Shown here: positions 43,824 through 52,894 of the stretch, piece by piece
Layout: each line of letters starts with the position of its first letter
How positions within the stretch are numbered: the first letter of the stretch is position 1
NCBI RefSeq assembly: GCF_006974105.1
Contig: NZ_CP036282.1
Coordinates: 1,736,001-1,800,000 of the forward strand
Length of the DNA stretch: 64,000 nucleotides
Source: Rhodoferax aquaticus
Lineage (GTDB): Bacteria; Pseudomonadota; Gammaproteobacteria; Burkholderiales; Burkholderiaceae_C
Direction of reading: 5' to 3'
Program-made: the position numbers and the translations under genes
The notes under the pieces: generated by a model
Told to the model about the DNA's origin: nothing
Database searches by the model: none
Seen by the model: only the letters and a program-made list of their open reading frames with translations

Positions 43824-44807
43824 TTAGGCGTCTGCGTTCACCATCACTAGTTTGCCTTTGACAGCACGAGACCACATGTGTGCGTAAGCGGCCTTGAGTT
43901 CAGCCATAGGCATCGTGCGGTCAATGACGGGTTTGATCTTGCCGCTGGCATACCAGTGCGCCAACGCTTGCAACATGGCCGCGTTGCTCTTAGGCTCGCG
44001 TTTGGCAAAGTCGCCCCAGAACACACCCACAATGGACGCACCCTTGAGCAAGGCCAAGTTAAAGGGGAGCGCCGGGATAGGGCCCGCTGCAAATCCTACA
44101 ACCAAGTAACGGCCCCGCCACGCGATAGACCTGAAGGCTTGCTCCGCCATGTCGCCACCCACCGGGTCATAGATGACATCGGGGCCCTTGCCCTGCGTTA
44201 AGGTTTTGAGGGCTTCACGCAAGTTTTCATGCGAGTAGTTGATGCTGGCATCTGCACCCAAGGACAAACACAGGTCACATTTGTCTTGTGTAGAGGCTGC
44301 GGCGATGACTCTGGCACCCATTGCCTTTGCAATCTGAATGGCGGCCGTGCCAACGCCGCCCGCAGCGCCCAAGATCAATACGGTTTCCCCCGCCTTGAGT
44401 TGGGCGCGGTCAACCAGGGCATGGTGCGAGGTGCCGTAGGTCATGATGAAGGCGGCAGCATCTACAAAACCTAGTCCTTCAGGCAAAGGCATGCACAGTG
44501 CGGCTGGTGCAATCGTGTGGGTACCAAAGCCACCCGTGCCACTTAAACACGCGACCCGCTGGCCCACCGCAAGGTGGCGCACCCCTTCGCCCACGGCCTG
44601 CACGACACCAGCGTACTCTGAGCCTGGCACAAAAGGCAAGGGTGGCTTGAACTGGTACTTGTTTTGGACAATCAGAAGATCTGGGAAGTTCAGACTGGCA
44701 GCTTTGATTTCCAACAGCACTTCGCCCGCTTGGGGCTGTGGCATGGGCAGCTCTTGCCAGTTCAGGGCATCTACACCCACAGGGTTTTCGCAAAGCCAAG
44801 CGTGCAT
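43824..44807 (-). CDS. NADPH:quinone oxidoreductase, zinc-free MDR family
   Basis: A 327-residue medium-chain dehydrogenase/reductase without zinc ligands. The catalytic-domain block PFVPGSEYAGVV and the Rossmann loop ILGAAGGVGTAAIQIAKAMGA, followed by VIAAAST, define the quinone-oxidoreductase group. It reduces quinones with NADPH. A GGAGACAAC ribosome site precedes the ATG. Divergent from surE with a 115-bp gap. Confidence 0.9.
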   Translation of the reverse strand: MHAWLCENPVGVDALNWQELPMPQPQAGEVLLEIKAASLNFPDLLIVQNKYQFKPPLPFVPGSEYAGVVQAVGEGVRHLAVGQRVACLSGTGGFGTHTIAPAALCMPLPEGLGFVDAAAFIMTYGTSHHALVDRAQLKAGETVLILGAAGGVGTAAIQIAKAMGARVIAAASTQDKCDLCLSLGADASINYSHENLREALKTLTQGKGPDVIYDPVGGDMAEQAFRSIAWRGRYLVVGFAAGPIPALPFNLALLKGASIVGVFWGDFAKREPKSNAAMLQALAHWYASGKIKPVIDRTMPMAELKAAYAHMWSRAVKGKLVMVNADA

Positions 44808-44922
44808 CAGGTTGTCTCCATAAATCGGTGGTGCATGATAGGTTCTAGGCTGCGTTGAAAATGTCTCTCAAGCGACCTGATACCCGCAGCGCACCTACAA
44901 TGGTTGCGAACTCCCACAGACT

Positions 44923-45699
44923 ATGAAAATCCTAATTTCCAACGACGACGGTTACCAAGCGCCCGGCATAGTAGCTTTGTATGACGCACTCAAGGATATT
45001 GCCGATGTTGAGGTGATCGCCCCTGAGCAAAACAACAGCGCCAAGTCCAATGCCTTGACCCTGCATTCGCCCCTGTATGTGGCACGCGCGAGCAACGGCT
45101 TTCGCTATGTCAATGGCACACCGGCAGATTGCGTGCACATTGCCATGTCTGGCCTGCTGGACTACCGTCCTGACTTAGTGGTGTCTGGTATCAACAATGG
45201 CGCCAATATGGGTGATGACACCATTTATTCAGGCACTGTGGGTGCTGCGATGGAAGGCTTTTTGTTTGGTGTGCCCGCCATTGCATTCTCCCAGGTGGAA
45301 AAAGACTGGGTAGAGCTCGCATCAGCCGCTCGCAAGGCCAGAGAGTTCGTTCAGTCTATGCAACAGCAGCGCATGGTGACGACAACCCCGTGGTTGCTCA
45401 ATGTGAACATTCCGAATTTGCCTTACGAGGCCATCGGTAGCGTCAAGCTCTGCCGACTTGGTAAGCGCCATGCAGCGGAAAAAGTGATTCTTCAGCAAAG
45501 CCCTCGTGGTCAAACCATGTACTGGATCGGTGCTGCGGGCCCGGTCAAAGACGATGCCGATGGAACCGACTTTCACGCGACCGCCCAAGGCCATATTGCA
45601 GTCACGCCACTGAAGGTAGATCTGACGGACCACGACAGCCTGAGCTATTGGGCGCAAACTGCCTCTCGCCTGTCTGCAGGCCCAGCGTCGGTGGCGTAG
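44923..45699 (+). CDS. surE: 5'-nucleotidase SurE
   Basis: A 258-residue metal-dependent survival phosphatase. The N-terminal ISNDDGYQAPGI provides the metal-binding Asp pair, SAKSNALTL the middle Ser/Asn site and SGINNGANMGDDTIYSGTV the second Asn block. It dephosphorylates nucleoside monophosphates. It starts the conserved surE-pcm-nlpD-rpoS order and ends 2 bp before pcm. Confidence 0.96.
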   Translation: MKILISNDDGYQAPGIVALYDALKDIADVEVIAPEQNNSAKSNALTLHSPLYVARASNGFRYVNGTPADCVHIAMSGLLDYRPDLVVSGINNGANMGDDTIYSGTVGAAMEGFLFGVPAIAFSQVEKDWVELASAARKAREFVQSMQQQRMVTTTPWLLNVNIPNLPYEAIGSVKLCRLGKRHAAEKVILQQSPRGQTMYWIGAAGPVKDDADGTDFHATAQGHIAVTPLKVDLTDHDSLSYWAQTASRLSAGPASVA

Positions 45700-45701
45700 G
45701 C

Positions 45702-46616
45702 ATGAACCAGCGGCGCCCCAGTTTTCCCGCCCAGTTAGATGAAACACTGGCCCAAACACGGCCCAATCCTTCAGGTAAGCCCGTTGGCCTGACTGCAGCA
45801 AGCAAAACGCAAACCCCGGCAACTTTGCCAATGCCTGTAAAAGCGGCACTCCCAAAGCCTGTATCTGCCGTGTTGCCCAGTTCGCACACGTTGCGGGTTG
45901 CACCACAAGCGCTGGCAGCGGCGCGTGGCGGGATTGTCAGTGTTCCGCCTACTCGGGGTGCGGCTGGCGAGTCCAGCGCCTTGCGCATGCGTATGGTGCA
46001 AAAGTTGGCAGAGGAGGGGGTACGTGACCCCTTGGTACTGCATGCTATGGGGACTGTTGAGCGCCATCGCTTTGTTGATACCGCACTGGCGAACCAAGCC
46101 TATGAAGACACTAGCTTGCCTATCGGCTTGGGGCAAACCATCTCCAAGCCCGGCGTCGTGTCCCGCATGTTGGAGCTATTGCGTAATGGAGCGCAAGGCA
46201 AGCTAGGCCGTGTTTTGGAGATCGGTACTGGCTGTGCGTACCAAGCCGCCGTGTTGAGCCTGCTGGCCGACGAGGTCTACACCATCGAACGGCTGCGCGG
46301 CCTACACGACAAGGCCCGCGAGAACGTGCGCACCATGCGTTTGGCCAATTTGCACCTGCTGTTTGGCGACGGGATGGTGGGCTACGCCAAGGGCGCTCCC
46401 TACGCAGGCATCATCGCTGCGGCAGGTGGCGAGGCCATTCCGCAAGCGTGGATTGATCAACTGGCAGTGGGCGCGCGACTGGTCGCCCCTGTCTCTACGA
46501 CGGGCGGCGCCCAAGGCGCCCAGGCCTTGGTGGTCATTGACAAAACCGCGCATGGAATACATCAAACGGTTTTAGAGGCGGTGCACTTTGTCCCTCTAAA
46601 ATCAGGCGTTGCTTGA
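45702..46616 (+). CDS. pcm: Protein-L-isoaspartate O-methyltransferase
   Basis: A 304-residue SAM methyltransferase that repairs isoaspartyl residues. The C-terminal 200 residues hold the family motifs: YEDTSLPIGLGQTISKP, VLEIGTGCAYQAAVLS (SAM loop), VYTIERL and the GDGMVGY block. The first 90 residues are a Pro/Thr/Ala-rich extension not usual for the family (about 210 residues), similar to the long Burkholderiales versions. ATG 45702 follows the surE stop by 2 bp. Confidence 0.93.
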   Translation: MNQRRPSFPAQLDETLAQTRPNPSGKPVGLTAASKTQTPATLPMPVKAALPKPVSAVLPSSHTLRVAPQALAAARGGIVSVPPTRGAAGESSALRMRMVQKLAEEGVRDPLVLHAMGTVERHRFVDTALANQAYEDTSLPIGLGQTISKPGVVSRMLELLRNGAQGKLGRVLEIGTGCAYQAAVLSLLADEVYTIERLRGLHDKARENVRTMRLANLHLLFGDGMVGYAKGAPYAGIIAAAGGEAIPQAWIDQLAVGARLVAPVSTTGGAQGAQALVVIDKTAHGIHQTVLEAVHFVPLKSGVA

Positions 46617-46628
46617 AGGATATTGCTT

Positions 46629-47573
46629 ATGTTTGGTAAATTGCGTGGCGTTTTGGGATGGACCGTTGTGTCCCTCTCCATGGGATTGGTGGGGTGTGGA
46701 TCAAAGCCCCTGAACCGCGCGCCAGTGGAGGACCGTGGAACCGCCGCAAGCCCTAGAACGGCAGCACTGGACCCCAACACGCCCCCCGTCAAGCAGCCTC
46801 CTGGCTTTGAAAATGCTGGCAAGCCCGGCTATTACACCGTGAAGCCTGGTGATGGTCTGATTCGCATTGGCTTAGACAGCGGTCAGAACTACAAAGACAT
46901 CGCCCGTTGGAATGCATTGGAAAACCCCAACAAGATTGAGGTAGGACAAGTGCTGCGGGTCATACCACCCATAGCGGCAGAAACTGGTGCAGTCGCCAAA
47001 CCCGTAGGCACTGCTGCTGTGACCGCTGCGCCCCTGCCTTCCAAACCGAGTAGTGCGACAGACAGCAAGCCTGCAGAACCTAAAACTGGCGAAGCGAAGC
47101 CAACGGACCCTAAAGCGGCAGACCCCAAAACTGCGGAAGCAAAAACTGCTGACACCAAGCCCGCGGATACCAAGCCTGCTGCTGGTGCGGCTGCCGCAGG
47201 TGACGACGAACCCAATTGGATGTGGCCTGGCAAAGGCCCGGTGCTTGCTGGCTTTGATGAAGTCAAGAACAAAGGCCTAGATATTGGTGGAGCTGCCGGT
47301 GACCCCGTGCTGGCCGCGGCTGATGGACGCGTGGTGTACTCGGGCGCGGGATTGCGTGGATATGGGAATCTGATTATTCTCAAGCACAACAACACCTACC
47401 TTACCGCCTATGCCCATAACCAGACATTGCTGGTCAAGGAAGACCAAAACGTCAAGCGCGGCCAAAAAATTGCCGAAATGGGCAACAGTGATGCAGACCG
47501 GGTCAAGCTGCATTTTGAGGTACGCAGGCAAGGCAAACCTGTGGATCCCAGTAAATACCTGCCCAACAGATAG
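46629..47573 (+). CDS. nlpD: NlpD-type lipoprotein, LysM and M23 peptidase domains
   Basis: A 314-residue lipoprotein. The lipobox VGCG is near residue 22, a LysM peptidoglycan-binding motif follows (YYTVKPGDGLIRIGLDSGQNYKDIARWN), then a long Lys/Pro/Ala/Thr-rich linker (about residues 125-185) and a C-terminal M23 fold (GLDIGGAAGDPVLAAADGRVVYSGAG, then HFEVR). The zinc-site residues look partly lost, as in NlpD, which activates amidases rather than cutting itself. ATG 46629 is used, six bases after an upstream TTG. rpoS promoters often lie inside nlpD. Confidence 0.9.
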   Translation: MFGKLRGVLGWTVVSLSMGLVGCGSKPLNRAPVEDRGTAASPRTAALDPNTPPVKQPPGFENAGKPGYYTVKPGDGLIRIGLDSGQNYKDIARWNALENPNKIEVGQVLRVIPPIAAETGAVAKPVGTAAVTAAPLPSKPSSATDSKPAEPKTGEAKPTDPKAADPKTAEAKTADTKPADTKPAAGAAAAGDDEPNWMWPGKGPVLAGFDEVKNKGLDIGGAAGDPVLAAADGRVVYSGAGLRGYGNLIILKHNNTYLTAYAHNQTLLVKEDQNVKRGQKIAEMGNSDADRVKLHFEVRRQGKPVDPSKYLPNR

Positions 47574-47585
47574 TGGACTAAACGC

Positions 47586-48578
47586 ATGAACACTCCCTTT
47601 GGCAATGGTTTAACCGGCATGAACGAGAACCAAGGCCCAACGGGGGAAGTTTCTGATGAGAATGAGGCCTTGCCGCCCGTCGATATTGCGCAGGATGCTA
47701 TTGAAGTTGTAGCTAAAGCGGGTGATGAGTCCTCTGATACCTTAGGTGTCTACTTGCGCGGCGTGCGCAAGACCGAGCTGTTTACCCCCCAAGAAGAGTT
47801 TGATACGGCCGTGCGTGCAAGGGCCGGTGATTTCGCCGCCCGACAAAGCATGATTGAGCACAATCTTCGATTGGTGGTCAGCATTGCAAAGGGATATGGC
47901 GGGCGCGGAGTTCCGGTTTCTGACTTGATCGAGGAGGGCAATCTGGGCCTCATGCACGCCATCGACAAGTTTGAACCGGAGCGAGGTTTTCGCTTTTCCA
48001 CATATGCCACTTGGTGGATACGTCAGTCAGTAGACCGCGCGCTGATGTACCAAGGCAGGGCGGTGCGATTACCCGTCAACGTGGTGCGCGAGTTGCAGCA
48101 GGTCTTGCGGGCCCGAAAAACGCTGGAAGGTGACGGTGATCTGGTCGCACAGCGGCCCGATGGCATCCGTGTAGACGATATAGCGGCACTGCTGGGCCGT
48201 GACGCCAGTGAGGTCGAAGATCTGCTCTCCATGGCAGAAGCACCGCGCTCTCTGGACGCTGCTTTGAGCAGTGTGGATGGGGATCAAACCTTGGGTGATG
48301 GGCTGGTAGACGCTTTGGCATTGGACCCACTGGACATTACCCAAGCGCATGAGGTGGACCAACTTCTTGAGCAATGGGTGGCTACCTTGTCCTCCCGCGA
48401 GCGCGAAGTCTTAGAAGGACGTTTTGGCTTGCATGATCGGGAGCCTGAAACCTTGGATGTCCTCAGTGTCCGGCTGGGCTTGACCCGTGAGCGGGTACGC
48501 CAGGTACAAAACGAGGCCATTTTTAAGCTCAAACGCCATATTGCACGCCGTGGTATCAGCCGCGATGCCTTGATGTAG
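47586..48578 (+). CDS. rpoS: RNA polymerase sigma factor RpoS
   Basis: A 330-residue stationary-phase sigma-70 family factor. Region 1.2 starts [17 protein letters not shown]; region 2 is [23 protein letters not shown] through [17 protein letters not shown]; region 3 follows; region 4 is [13 protein letters not shown] and [19 protein letters not shown]. It sits directly after nlpD, the classic position. Residues about 29-45 ([18 protein letters not shown]), just before region 1.2, come from the interspersed repeat and are not part of the usual sigma fold. Confidence 0.95.
   Translation: MNTPFGNGLTGMNENQGPTGEVSDENEALPPVDIAQDAIEVVAKAGDESSDTLGVYLRGVRKTELFTPQEEFDTAVRARAGDFAARQSMIEHNLRLVVSIAKGYGGRGVPVSDLIEEGNLGLMHAIDKFEPERGFRFSTYATWWIRQSVDRALMYQGRAVRLPVNVVRELQQVLRARKTLEGDGDLVAQRPDGIRVDDIAALLGRDASEVEDLLSMAEAPRSLDAALSSVDGDQTLGDGLVDALALDPLDITQAHEVDQLLEQWVATLSSREREVLEGRFGLHDREPETLDVLSVRLGLTRERVRQVQNEAIFKLKRHIARRGISRDALM
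47670..47720 (+). repeat. Interspersed repeat copy 5 (inside rpoS)
   Basis: The element ttgccgcccgtc, gatattgcgcagg, atgctattgaagttgtagc, taaagcg is read in frame as [17 protein letters not shown] at the rpoS N-terminus. Its core 13-mer gatattgcgcagg is identical with the livF-livH copy. Confidence 0.65.
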
Positions 48579-48612
48579 AGACCAGCGGCCCCAAGCCTGA
48601 GACAATTGGGGC

Positions 48613-50115
48613 ATGACTGACCACACTTCGACCGATACCCCCCAAGACAAGCCGCTGCCCGAAGGCTGGCTCAAAGTTAAATCGCTGGACCTTGAAGCCC
48701 AAGGCGTCGCCCACAAGCCCGATGGCAAAGTGGTGTTTATTGATGGTGCGCTGCCGTTTGAAATCGTCAGTGCGCAGATCCACCGCTCTAAGAACAGCTT
48801 TGAAAAAGGCACGCTCACCGAAATCCATTTGGAGTCCTCCCAGCGCGTGCGCCCTGGCTGCCCGCATTTTGGACTGCATGAAGGTGCGTGTGGCGGCTGC
48901 AAGATGCAGCACCTGCACATCGGCGCCCAAGTGGCCGTGAAGCAGCGCGTGCTGGAAGACAACCTCTGGCACATCGGCAAAGTCAAGGCGGTGAACGTAC
49001 TACGCCCCATTGAAGGCCCGGCCTGGGGCTACCGCTACCGCGCCCGTTTGTCGGTACGCAATGTGCGCAAGAAAGGCGCGGTGCTGATTGGCTTTCATGA
49101 GCGCAAGAGCCGCTATGTGGCCGATATGAAGGAATGCCATGTGCTGGCGCCCCATGTGAGCGCCATGCTGTTGCCTCTGCGCGCCTTGATTGCTTCAATG
49201 GATGCTGCCGACCACATTGCCCAAATCGAGCTGGCAGTGGGCGACATGGGCGGTGCGTCTGGACTTAGCGCGGCCGATCAGGGCAGCACCAGCGTGTTTG
49301 GCCAAGGCGATGTGACCGCCATGGTGCTGCGTCACTTGGTACCGCTCACTGATGCCGACATGGACCGCCTGCGCCAGTTTGCGGCACGCCACCCCGGTGT
49401 GCAGTGGTGGCTGCAGTCCAAGGGGCCTGAGACTGTGAAGCGCATGGATGAGCTGGAAGGCCACGCCACCGGGCAGCTGGCCTACTCCTTGCCCCAATTT
49501 GGTATCACCATGCCGTTTCGCCCGACCGACTTCACCCAAGTGAATCCGCACATCAACCGCGTGCTGGTGTCCCGTGCTTTGGGATTGTTGGCGGTGCAGT
49601 GGGACGAGCGGGTGATTGACTGGTTCTGCGGCTTGGGCAACTTTACCTTGCCGTTGGCCACCCAGGCCCGCGAGGTCTTGGGGGTAGAGGGCAGTGAAGC
49701 ACTTGTGACTCGTTCGCGCGACAACTTGGCCGTTAACCAAGACAAAGATGCTAACGGGCAAGCCAGAAAGCCACTGGCTCCTACACAATTTGCAGCGCGT
49801 GACCTGTTTGAAATGACACCAGAGTTACTCAAGGGTGACGGCAGCGCCGACAAGTGGTTGATTGATCCACCTCGCGAAGGCGCTTTTGCCTTGGTGCAGG
49901 CCTTGGCAGCTCTGCACCAGTCGCCTGAGTTGCGAGCAAGCTGGACAGCACCTAAGCGCATTGTGTATGTGAGCTGTGCCCCAGCAACGCTAGCGCGTGA
50001 TGCGGGCGTGTTAGTGAATGAAGCCGGCTATCGCTTGAGCGCTGCCGGCGTGGTGAACATGTTTCCGCACACTGCCCATGTGGAAAGCATTGCGGTGTTT
50101 GATTTGATCGCCTAA
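48613..50115 (+). CDS. rlmD: 23S rRNA (uracil-1939-C5)-methyltransferase
   Basis: A 500-residue TrmA/RumA-family rRNA methyltransferase. An N-terminal TRAM-like domain is followed by the iron-sulfur ligand set in [18 protein letters not shown], the SAM motifs [13 protein letters not shown] and [17 protein letters not shown], and the nucleophilic Cys in [12 protein letters not shown]. It methylates U1939 of 23S rRNA. It follows rpoS by 34 bp. Confidence 0.9.
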   Translation: MTDHTSTDTPQDKPLPEGWLKVKSLDLEAQGVAHKPDGKVVFIDGALPFEIVSAQIHRSKNSFEKGTLTEIHLESSQRVRPGCPHFGLHEGACGGCKMQHLHIGAQVAVKQRVLEDNLWHIGKVKAVNVLRPIEGPAWGYRYRARLSVRNVRKKGAVLIGFHERKSRYVADMKECHVLAPHVSAMLLPLRALIASMDAADHIAQIELAVGDMGGASGLSAADQGSTSVFGQGDVTAMVLRHLVPLTDADMDRLRQFAARHPGVQWWLQSKGPETVKRMDELEGHATGQLAYSLPQFGITMPFRPTDFTQVNPHINRVLVSRALGLLAVQWDERVIDWFCGLGNFTLPLATQAREVLGVEGSEALVTRSRDNLAVNQDKDANGQARKPLAPTQFAARDLFEMTPELLKGDGSADKWLIDPPREGAFALVQALAALHQSPELRASWTAPKRIVYVSCAPATLARDAGVLVNEAGYRLSAAGVVNMFPHTAHVESIAVFDLIA

Positions 50116-50183
50116 GCCCCGCAAAGTGTTTTGCCCGAAGCCTGGGCAAAACAGCTGCCCCTTACCGACCTAGCTTTGGCGAG

Positions 50184-50663
50184 CTAATGCTCGCCACCCG
50201 CAGCGGTGGCCTTGGGTTTGGCGGAAGGCTTGGCTTTGGTGTCCGAGGCTTTTTCTTTGCCCGTGGCGGCCACTTTTTCGCCAGCCTTTTCTGGCGTCTT
50301 GGCTGGGGCCGGGGCCGGGGCTTCAGTGGCACTGGCCTTCTCTTCTTCCACCACGGTTTCTTCACCCGGTTTGGGCGGCGGCGGTGGGGGCGGAGGCCGA
50401 GGAATTTTGGCCTCAATACCTTCTACCTTGTTTTCTCGCATGTACTGGTCCATGTCCTTCCAGCCGATAAAGATGGCGGATTTGGACGCTTTGTCGTTCA
50501 GTGTGTAGCAGTCTTCCAGGCTGCGCATGCCGTAGCGACACGCGCCGCCAATGGCTTTTGCATCCGCTTCTTTCTTGACCTGTTTGGGGTCTGCCAAGAG
50601 CGCCTCAATGTCACACCCGCTCAAAAGCAGGGAGACGGCGAGAAGGCAGGGGCGTAAAAACAT
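50184..50663 (-). CDS. Small lipoprotein with proline-rich and Lys/Ala-rich tail
   Basis: A 159-residue predicted lipoprotein. The signal MFLRPCLLAVSLLLSGC ends in a lipobox with Cys at residue 17. Residues about 18-85 are globular with Cys in GGACRYG and LEDCYTL that could form a disulphide; a run of eight prolines follows, then a low-complexity Glu/Ala/Lys/Pro tail. It is probably an outer-membrane or periplasmic protein of unknown role. I do not recognise the family. Confidence 0.72.
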   Translation of the reverse strand: MFLRPCLLAVSLLLSGCDIEALLADPKQVKKEADAKAIGGACRYGMRSLEDCYTLNDKASKSAIFIGWKDMDQYMRENKVEGIEAKIPRPPPPPPPPKPGEETVVEEEKASATEAPAPAPAKTPEKAGEKVAATGKEKASDTKAKPSAKPKATAAGGEH

Positions 50664-50740
50664 AGGGGTGAGGTAGGCTTGATAGAGCTATCGGCAAATT
50701 CTGCCCGGTATTGATAAATACGTCACAAGGCAAAGCAAAG

Positions 50741-50765
50741 AAAAAGGCCCCTAAGGGCCTTTACT
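50741..50765 (-). terminator. Rho-independent terminator of yccA
   Basis: On the minus strand aaaggccc and gggccttt form an 8-bp stem around ttag, followed by ttctttgc. It lies about 40 bp after the yccA stop. Confidence 0.85.
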
Positions 50766-50802
50766 TCCGCTTGAGCGCGCATCACACGCACCTGTATCGG
50801 AA

Positions 50803-51498
50803 TTAGTCGCGTTCGCCGCCAAAAATGCCCAGCAAAGCGAGCAAGCTTTGGAACACGTTGACGATGTCTAAGTACAAAGCCAACGTTGCGCTGATGTAGT
50901 TGGTTTCGCCGCCATCAATGATGCGCTTGATGTCATACAACATATAGGCACTGAAGATACCGATGGATGCCATGGACAGCGCCATCATGCCTGCGGTAGA
51001 GCCCACAAACATGTTGATAACCCCACCCACCAACAACACAATCACTCCAACAAACAGCCATTTACCCATGCCAGACAGGTCGGTCTTGATCACGCTCGCC
51101 AGGCTTGCCATGACAAAAAACACGCCGGCGGTTCCTGCAAAGGCGGTCATGATCAGGTCAGAGCCGTTCTTAAAGCCAAGTACCATGCTGATCATGCGCG
51201 ACAGCATCAAGCCCATGAAGAAGGTAAAGCCCAGCAACACAGGCACACCAGCGGCAGAATTTTTGGTCTTTTCGATGGCGTAAATAAAGCCAAACAGGCC
51301 CGCCAAAGACAACACCATCCCTAAGCCGCCGCTAAACACTTTGCCCATGCCGGTGGCAACGCCAATCCAAGCACCCAGCACGGTAGGCACCAAGCTCAAG
51401 GCCAATAGCCAGTAGGTATTGCGCAACACCTTGTTGCGCTCTTGTTCAGACAGACCATAGCCATAACTTTGGTCAAGAATGGTCACACGATCGTTCAT
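50803..51498 (-). CDS. Bax inhibitor-1/YccA family membrane protein
   Basis: A 231-residue integral membrane protein with seven hydrophobic segments, the YccA/BI-1 layout, and the family motifs LLGFTFFMGLMLSRMI, SIGIFSAYMLYDIKRIIDGGETNY and ALYLDIVNVFQSLL. In E. coli YccA interacts with FtsH. AGGAGAG precedes ATG 51498; an in-frame start 54 bp upstream has no ribosome site. Confidence 0.93.
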   Translation of the reverse strand: MNDRVTILDQSYGYGLSEQERNKVLRNTYWLLALSLVPTVLGAWIGVATGMGKVFSGGLGMVLSLAGLFGFIYAIEKTKNSAAGVPVLLGFTFFMGLMLSRMISMVLGFKNGSDLIMTAFAGTAGVFFVMASLASVIKTDLSGMGKWLFVGVIVLLVGGVINMFVGSTAGMMALSMASIGIFSAYMLYDIKRIIDGGETNYISATLALYLDIVNVFQSLLALLGIFGGERD

Positions 51499-51684
51499 AG
51501 TCAACTCTCCTTTGAATGCTACGTAATGTAGTTGTGGACATTCTAGGTACATTCAAGTGCAGGTCCAAAATGTAGGCCCGGATTGGCCCGATTTTTTGCA
51601 GGGGTGTTATGCAAAACAGAGCTTTGGACCTGCTGCACCTAGGGGTATGCTCTTGGGTTCTTGAAATCTCAAAAAGTTGCATCT

Positions 51685-52092
51685 ATGAAGAACAAATTTT
51701 CCCTCGAATTTGCCGATGTCAAGGCCATTGCGGCTGCAGCAGAAGCAGAAGCCCTGCGCAACCATTGGGCCGTGAGCATTGCGATTGTGGACGACGGCGG
51801 CCACCTCTTGCACTTCCAACGTTTGGACGGTGCCGCACCCATTTCCGCGCATATTGCTCCTGGCAAGGCCCACACGGCCGCCATGGGCCGCCGCGAAAGC
51901 AAAGTCTATGAGGACATGATCAATGGAGGGCGCGTGTCATTTTTGAGCGCACCTGCACTGGATGCCATGCTGGAAGGCGGCGTTCCCATCATTAAAGACG
52001 GCCAGTGCCTCGGCGCTGTAGGGGTTAGCGGCGTGAAGTCCAGCGAAGATGCGCAAGTTGCCAAGGCCGGCATTGCGGCCATTGGTTTGTAA
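51685..52092 (+). CDS. GlcG/HbpS-like (DUF336) protein
   Basis: A 135-residue single-domain protein of the GlcG/HbpS family, with FADVKAIAAAAEAEALRN, SIAIVDDGGHLLHFQRLDGA, APGKAHTAA and GQCLGAVGVSGVKSSEDAQVAKAGI. Relatives bind haem or small cofactors or are of unknown function. ATG 51685 is used; a TTG 24 bases upstream is also in frame. A terminator follows, starting inside a repeat copy. Confidence 0.85.
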   Translation: MKNKFSLEFADVKAIAAAAEAEALRNHWAVSIAIVDDGGHLLHFQRLDGAAPISAHIAPGKAHTAAMGRRESKVYEDMINGGRVSFLSAPALDAMLEGGVPIIKDGQCLGAVGVSGVKSSEDAQVAKAGIAAIGL

Positions 52093-52116
52093 GAGGCTTT
52101 AGAAGAGAATTGCCTA

Positions 52117-52164
52117 TTGGCCCGCATGCTGCTTGCGCAGCGTGCTATGAAATATGAAGCTGCT
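52117..52164 (+). repeat. Interspersed repeat copy 6 (3' of the GlcG-like gene)
   Basis: ttggcccgcatgctg, cttgcgcagcg, tgctatgaaatatgaagctgc aligns with the livF-livH copy base by base over about 45 positions. Its end runs into the terminator hairpin. Confidence 0.6.
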
Positions 52165-52197
52165 AAGGCCCTGGTTCAGGGGCTGGCAGCTTTTTTT
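52157..52197 (+). terminator. Terminator of the GlcG-like gene
   Basis: Arms aagctgc (52157-52163) and gcagctt (52186-52192) form the outer stem, with an inner ccctg/caggg stem, followed by a seven-T run. Confidence 0.8.
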
Positions 52198-52232
52198 GCG
52201 GCCGCGCAAGGTCAAAACGAGGAATCTGCGAC

Positions 52233-52436
52233 TCACTTCGTCAGAATCAGCTTCCCCGCCTTAGTCGCTTGCAAACGGTAGCGTTGGCCCAGGTGCTCAA
52301 TGTCTACGGCTTGTTGGCTGCCTAGCAACTGGGTGGACTGCAGCACAGGCGGCGTGCTTGCTTGGGCACGTGATGGCGGGCTGGTCAGGGTGCTGGCGCG
52401 GACCGGGGCTTTGGTGGTGTGGAGGGGGTGCTGCAT
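52233..52436 (-). CDS. hemP: Hemin uptake protein HemP
   Basis: A 67-residue protein. The C-terminal half LLGSQQAVDIEHLGQRYRLQATKAG and LILTK is the HemP signature; the N-terminal 35 residues are a Pro/Ser/Thr/Ala-rich extension of low complexity. HemP proteins are iron-regulated and required for efficient haem or siderophore receptor expression in some Burkholderiales. It is the last gene of the receptor-piuC-tonB-exbB-exbD run, 9 bp after exbD. Confidence 0.88.
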   Translation of the reverse strand: MQHPLHTTKAPVRASTLTSPPSRAQASTPPVLQSTQLLGSQQAVDIEHLGQRYRLQATKAGKLILTK

Positions 52437-52444
52437 AGCGGGCC

Positions 52445-52867
52445 TTAGCGTTGGGGCTCGGTGACGAAGCCAATTTTTTTCAAGCCCGCTTGCTGCGCGC
52501 TGGCCATGGCCTGGGCCACAAACTCGTAGCGTGCCGCTTTGTCACCATAGATGTGCAACTCGGGCTGGGGTGTCTTGCCCGCTTCAGCGCTGAGCATGGG
52601 GCCCAAAGCTTCTGGCGACACCTGCGTTTGGTTCCAAAAGTAGCTGCCTTGTGCATCCACACTGAGTGTGATGGTCTCTGGCTTGGTGGCCTGGGCTTGG
52701 CTGGTGGCGGTGGGCAACTCCACATTCACCGCTTGCTTCAGGATAGGAATGGTGACGATAAACACGATCAGCAGCACCAGCATCACGTCCACCAAGGGCG
52801 TCATATTGATCTCGCTCATTACTTCGGTGTCGGCGTCGGCCGACGGGTCTAGGGTTCCAAATGCCAT
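52445..52867 (-). CDS. exbD: TonB-system inner membrane protein ExbD
   Basis: A 140-residue proton-channel subunit. A single N-terminal membrane segment (NMTPLVDVMLVLLIVFIVTIP) contains the key Asp (VDVMLVLL), followed by a periplasmic domain. With ExbB it powers TonB. It follows exbB by 28 bp and precedes hemP by 9 bp. Confidence 0.94.
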   Translation of the reverse strand: MAFGTLDPSADADTEVMSEINMTPLVDVMLVLLIVFIVTIPILKQAVNVELPTATSQAQATKPETITLSVDAQGSYFWNQTQVSPEALGPMLSAEAGKTPQPELHIYGDKAARYEFVAQAMASAQQAGLKKIGFVTEPQR

Positions 52868-52894
52868 GGCGGTGGTCCTTGCGCGGGGCGCTAT

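Noticed and set aside
49735..49800. Possible ninth copy of the interspersed repeat inside rlmD
   Set aside because: Only scattered short matches (ctcctacacaatttgcag) remain and the block order is not kept, so it is left out.
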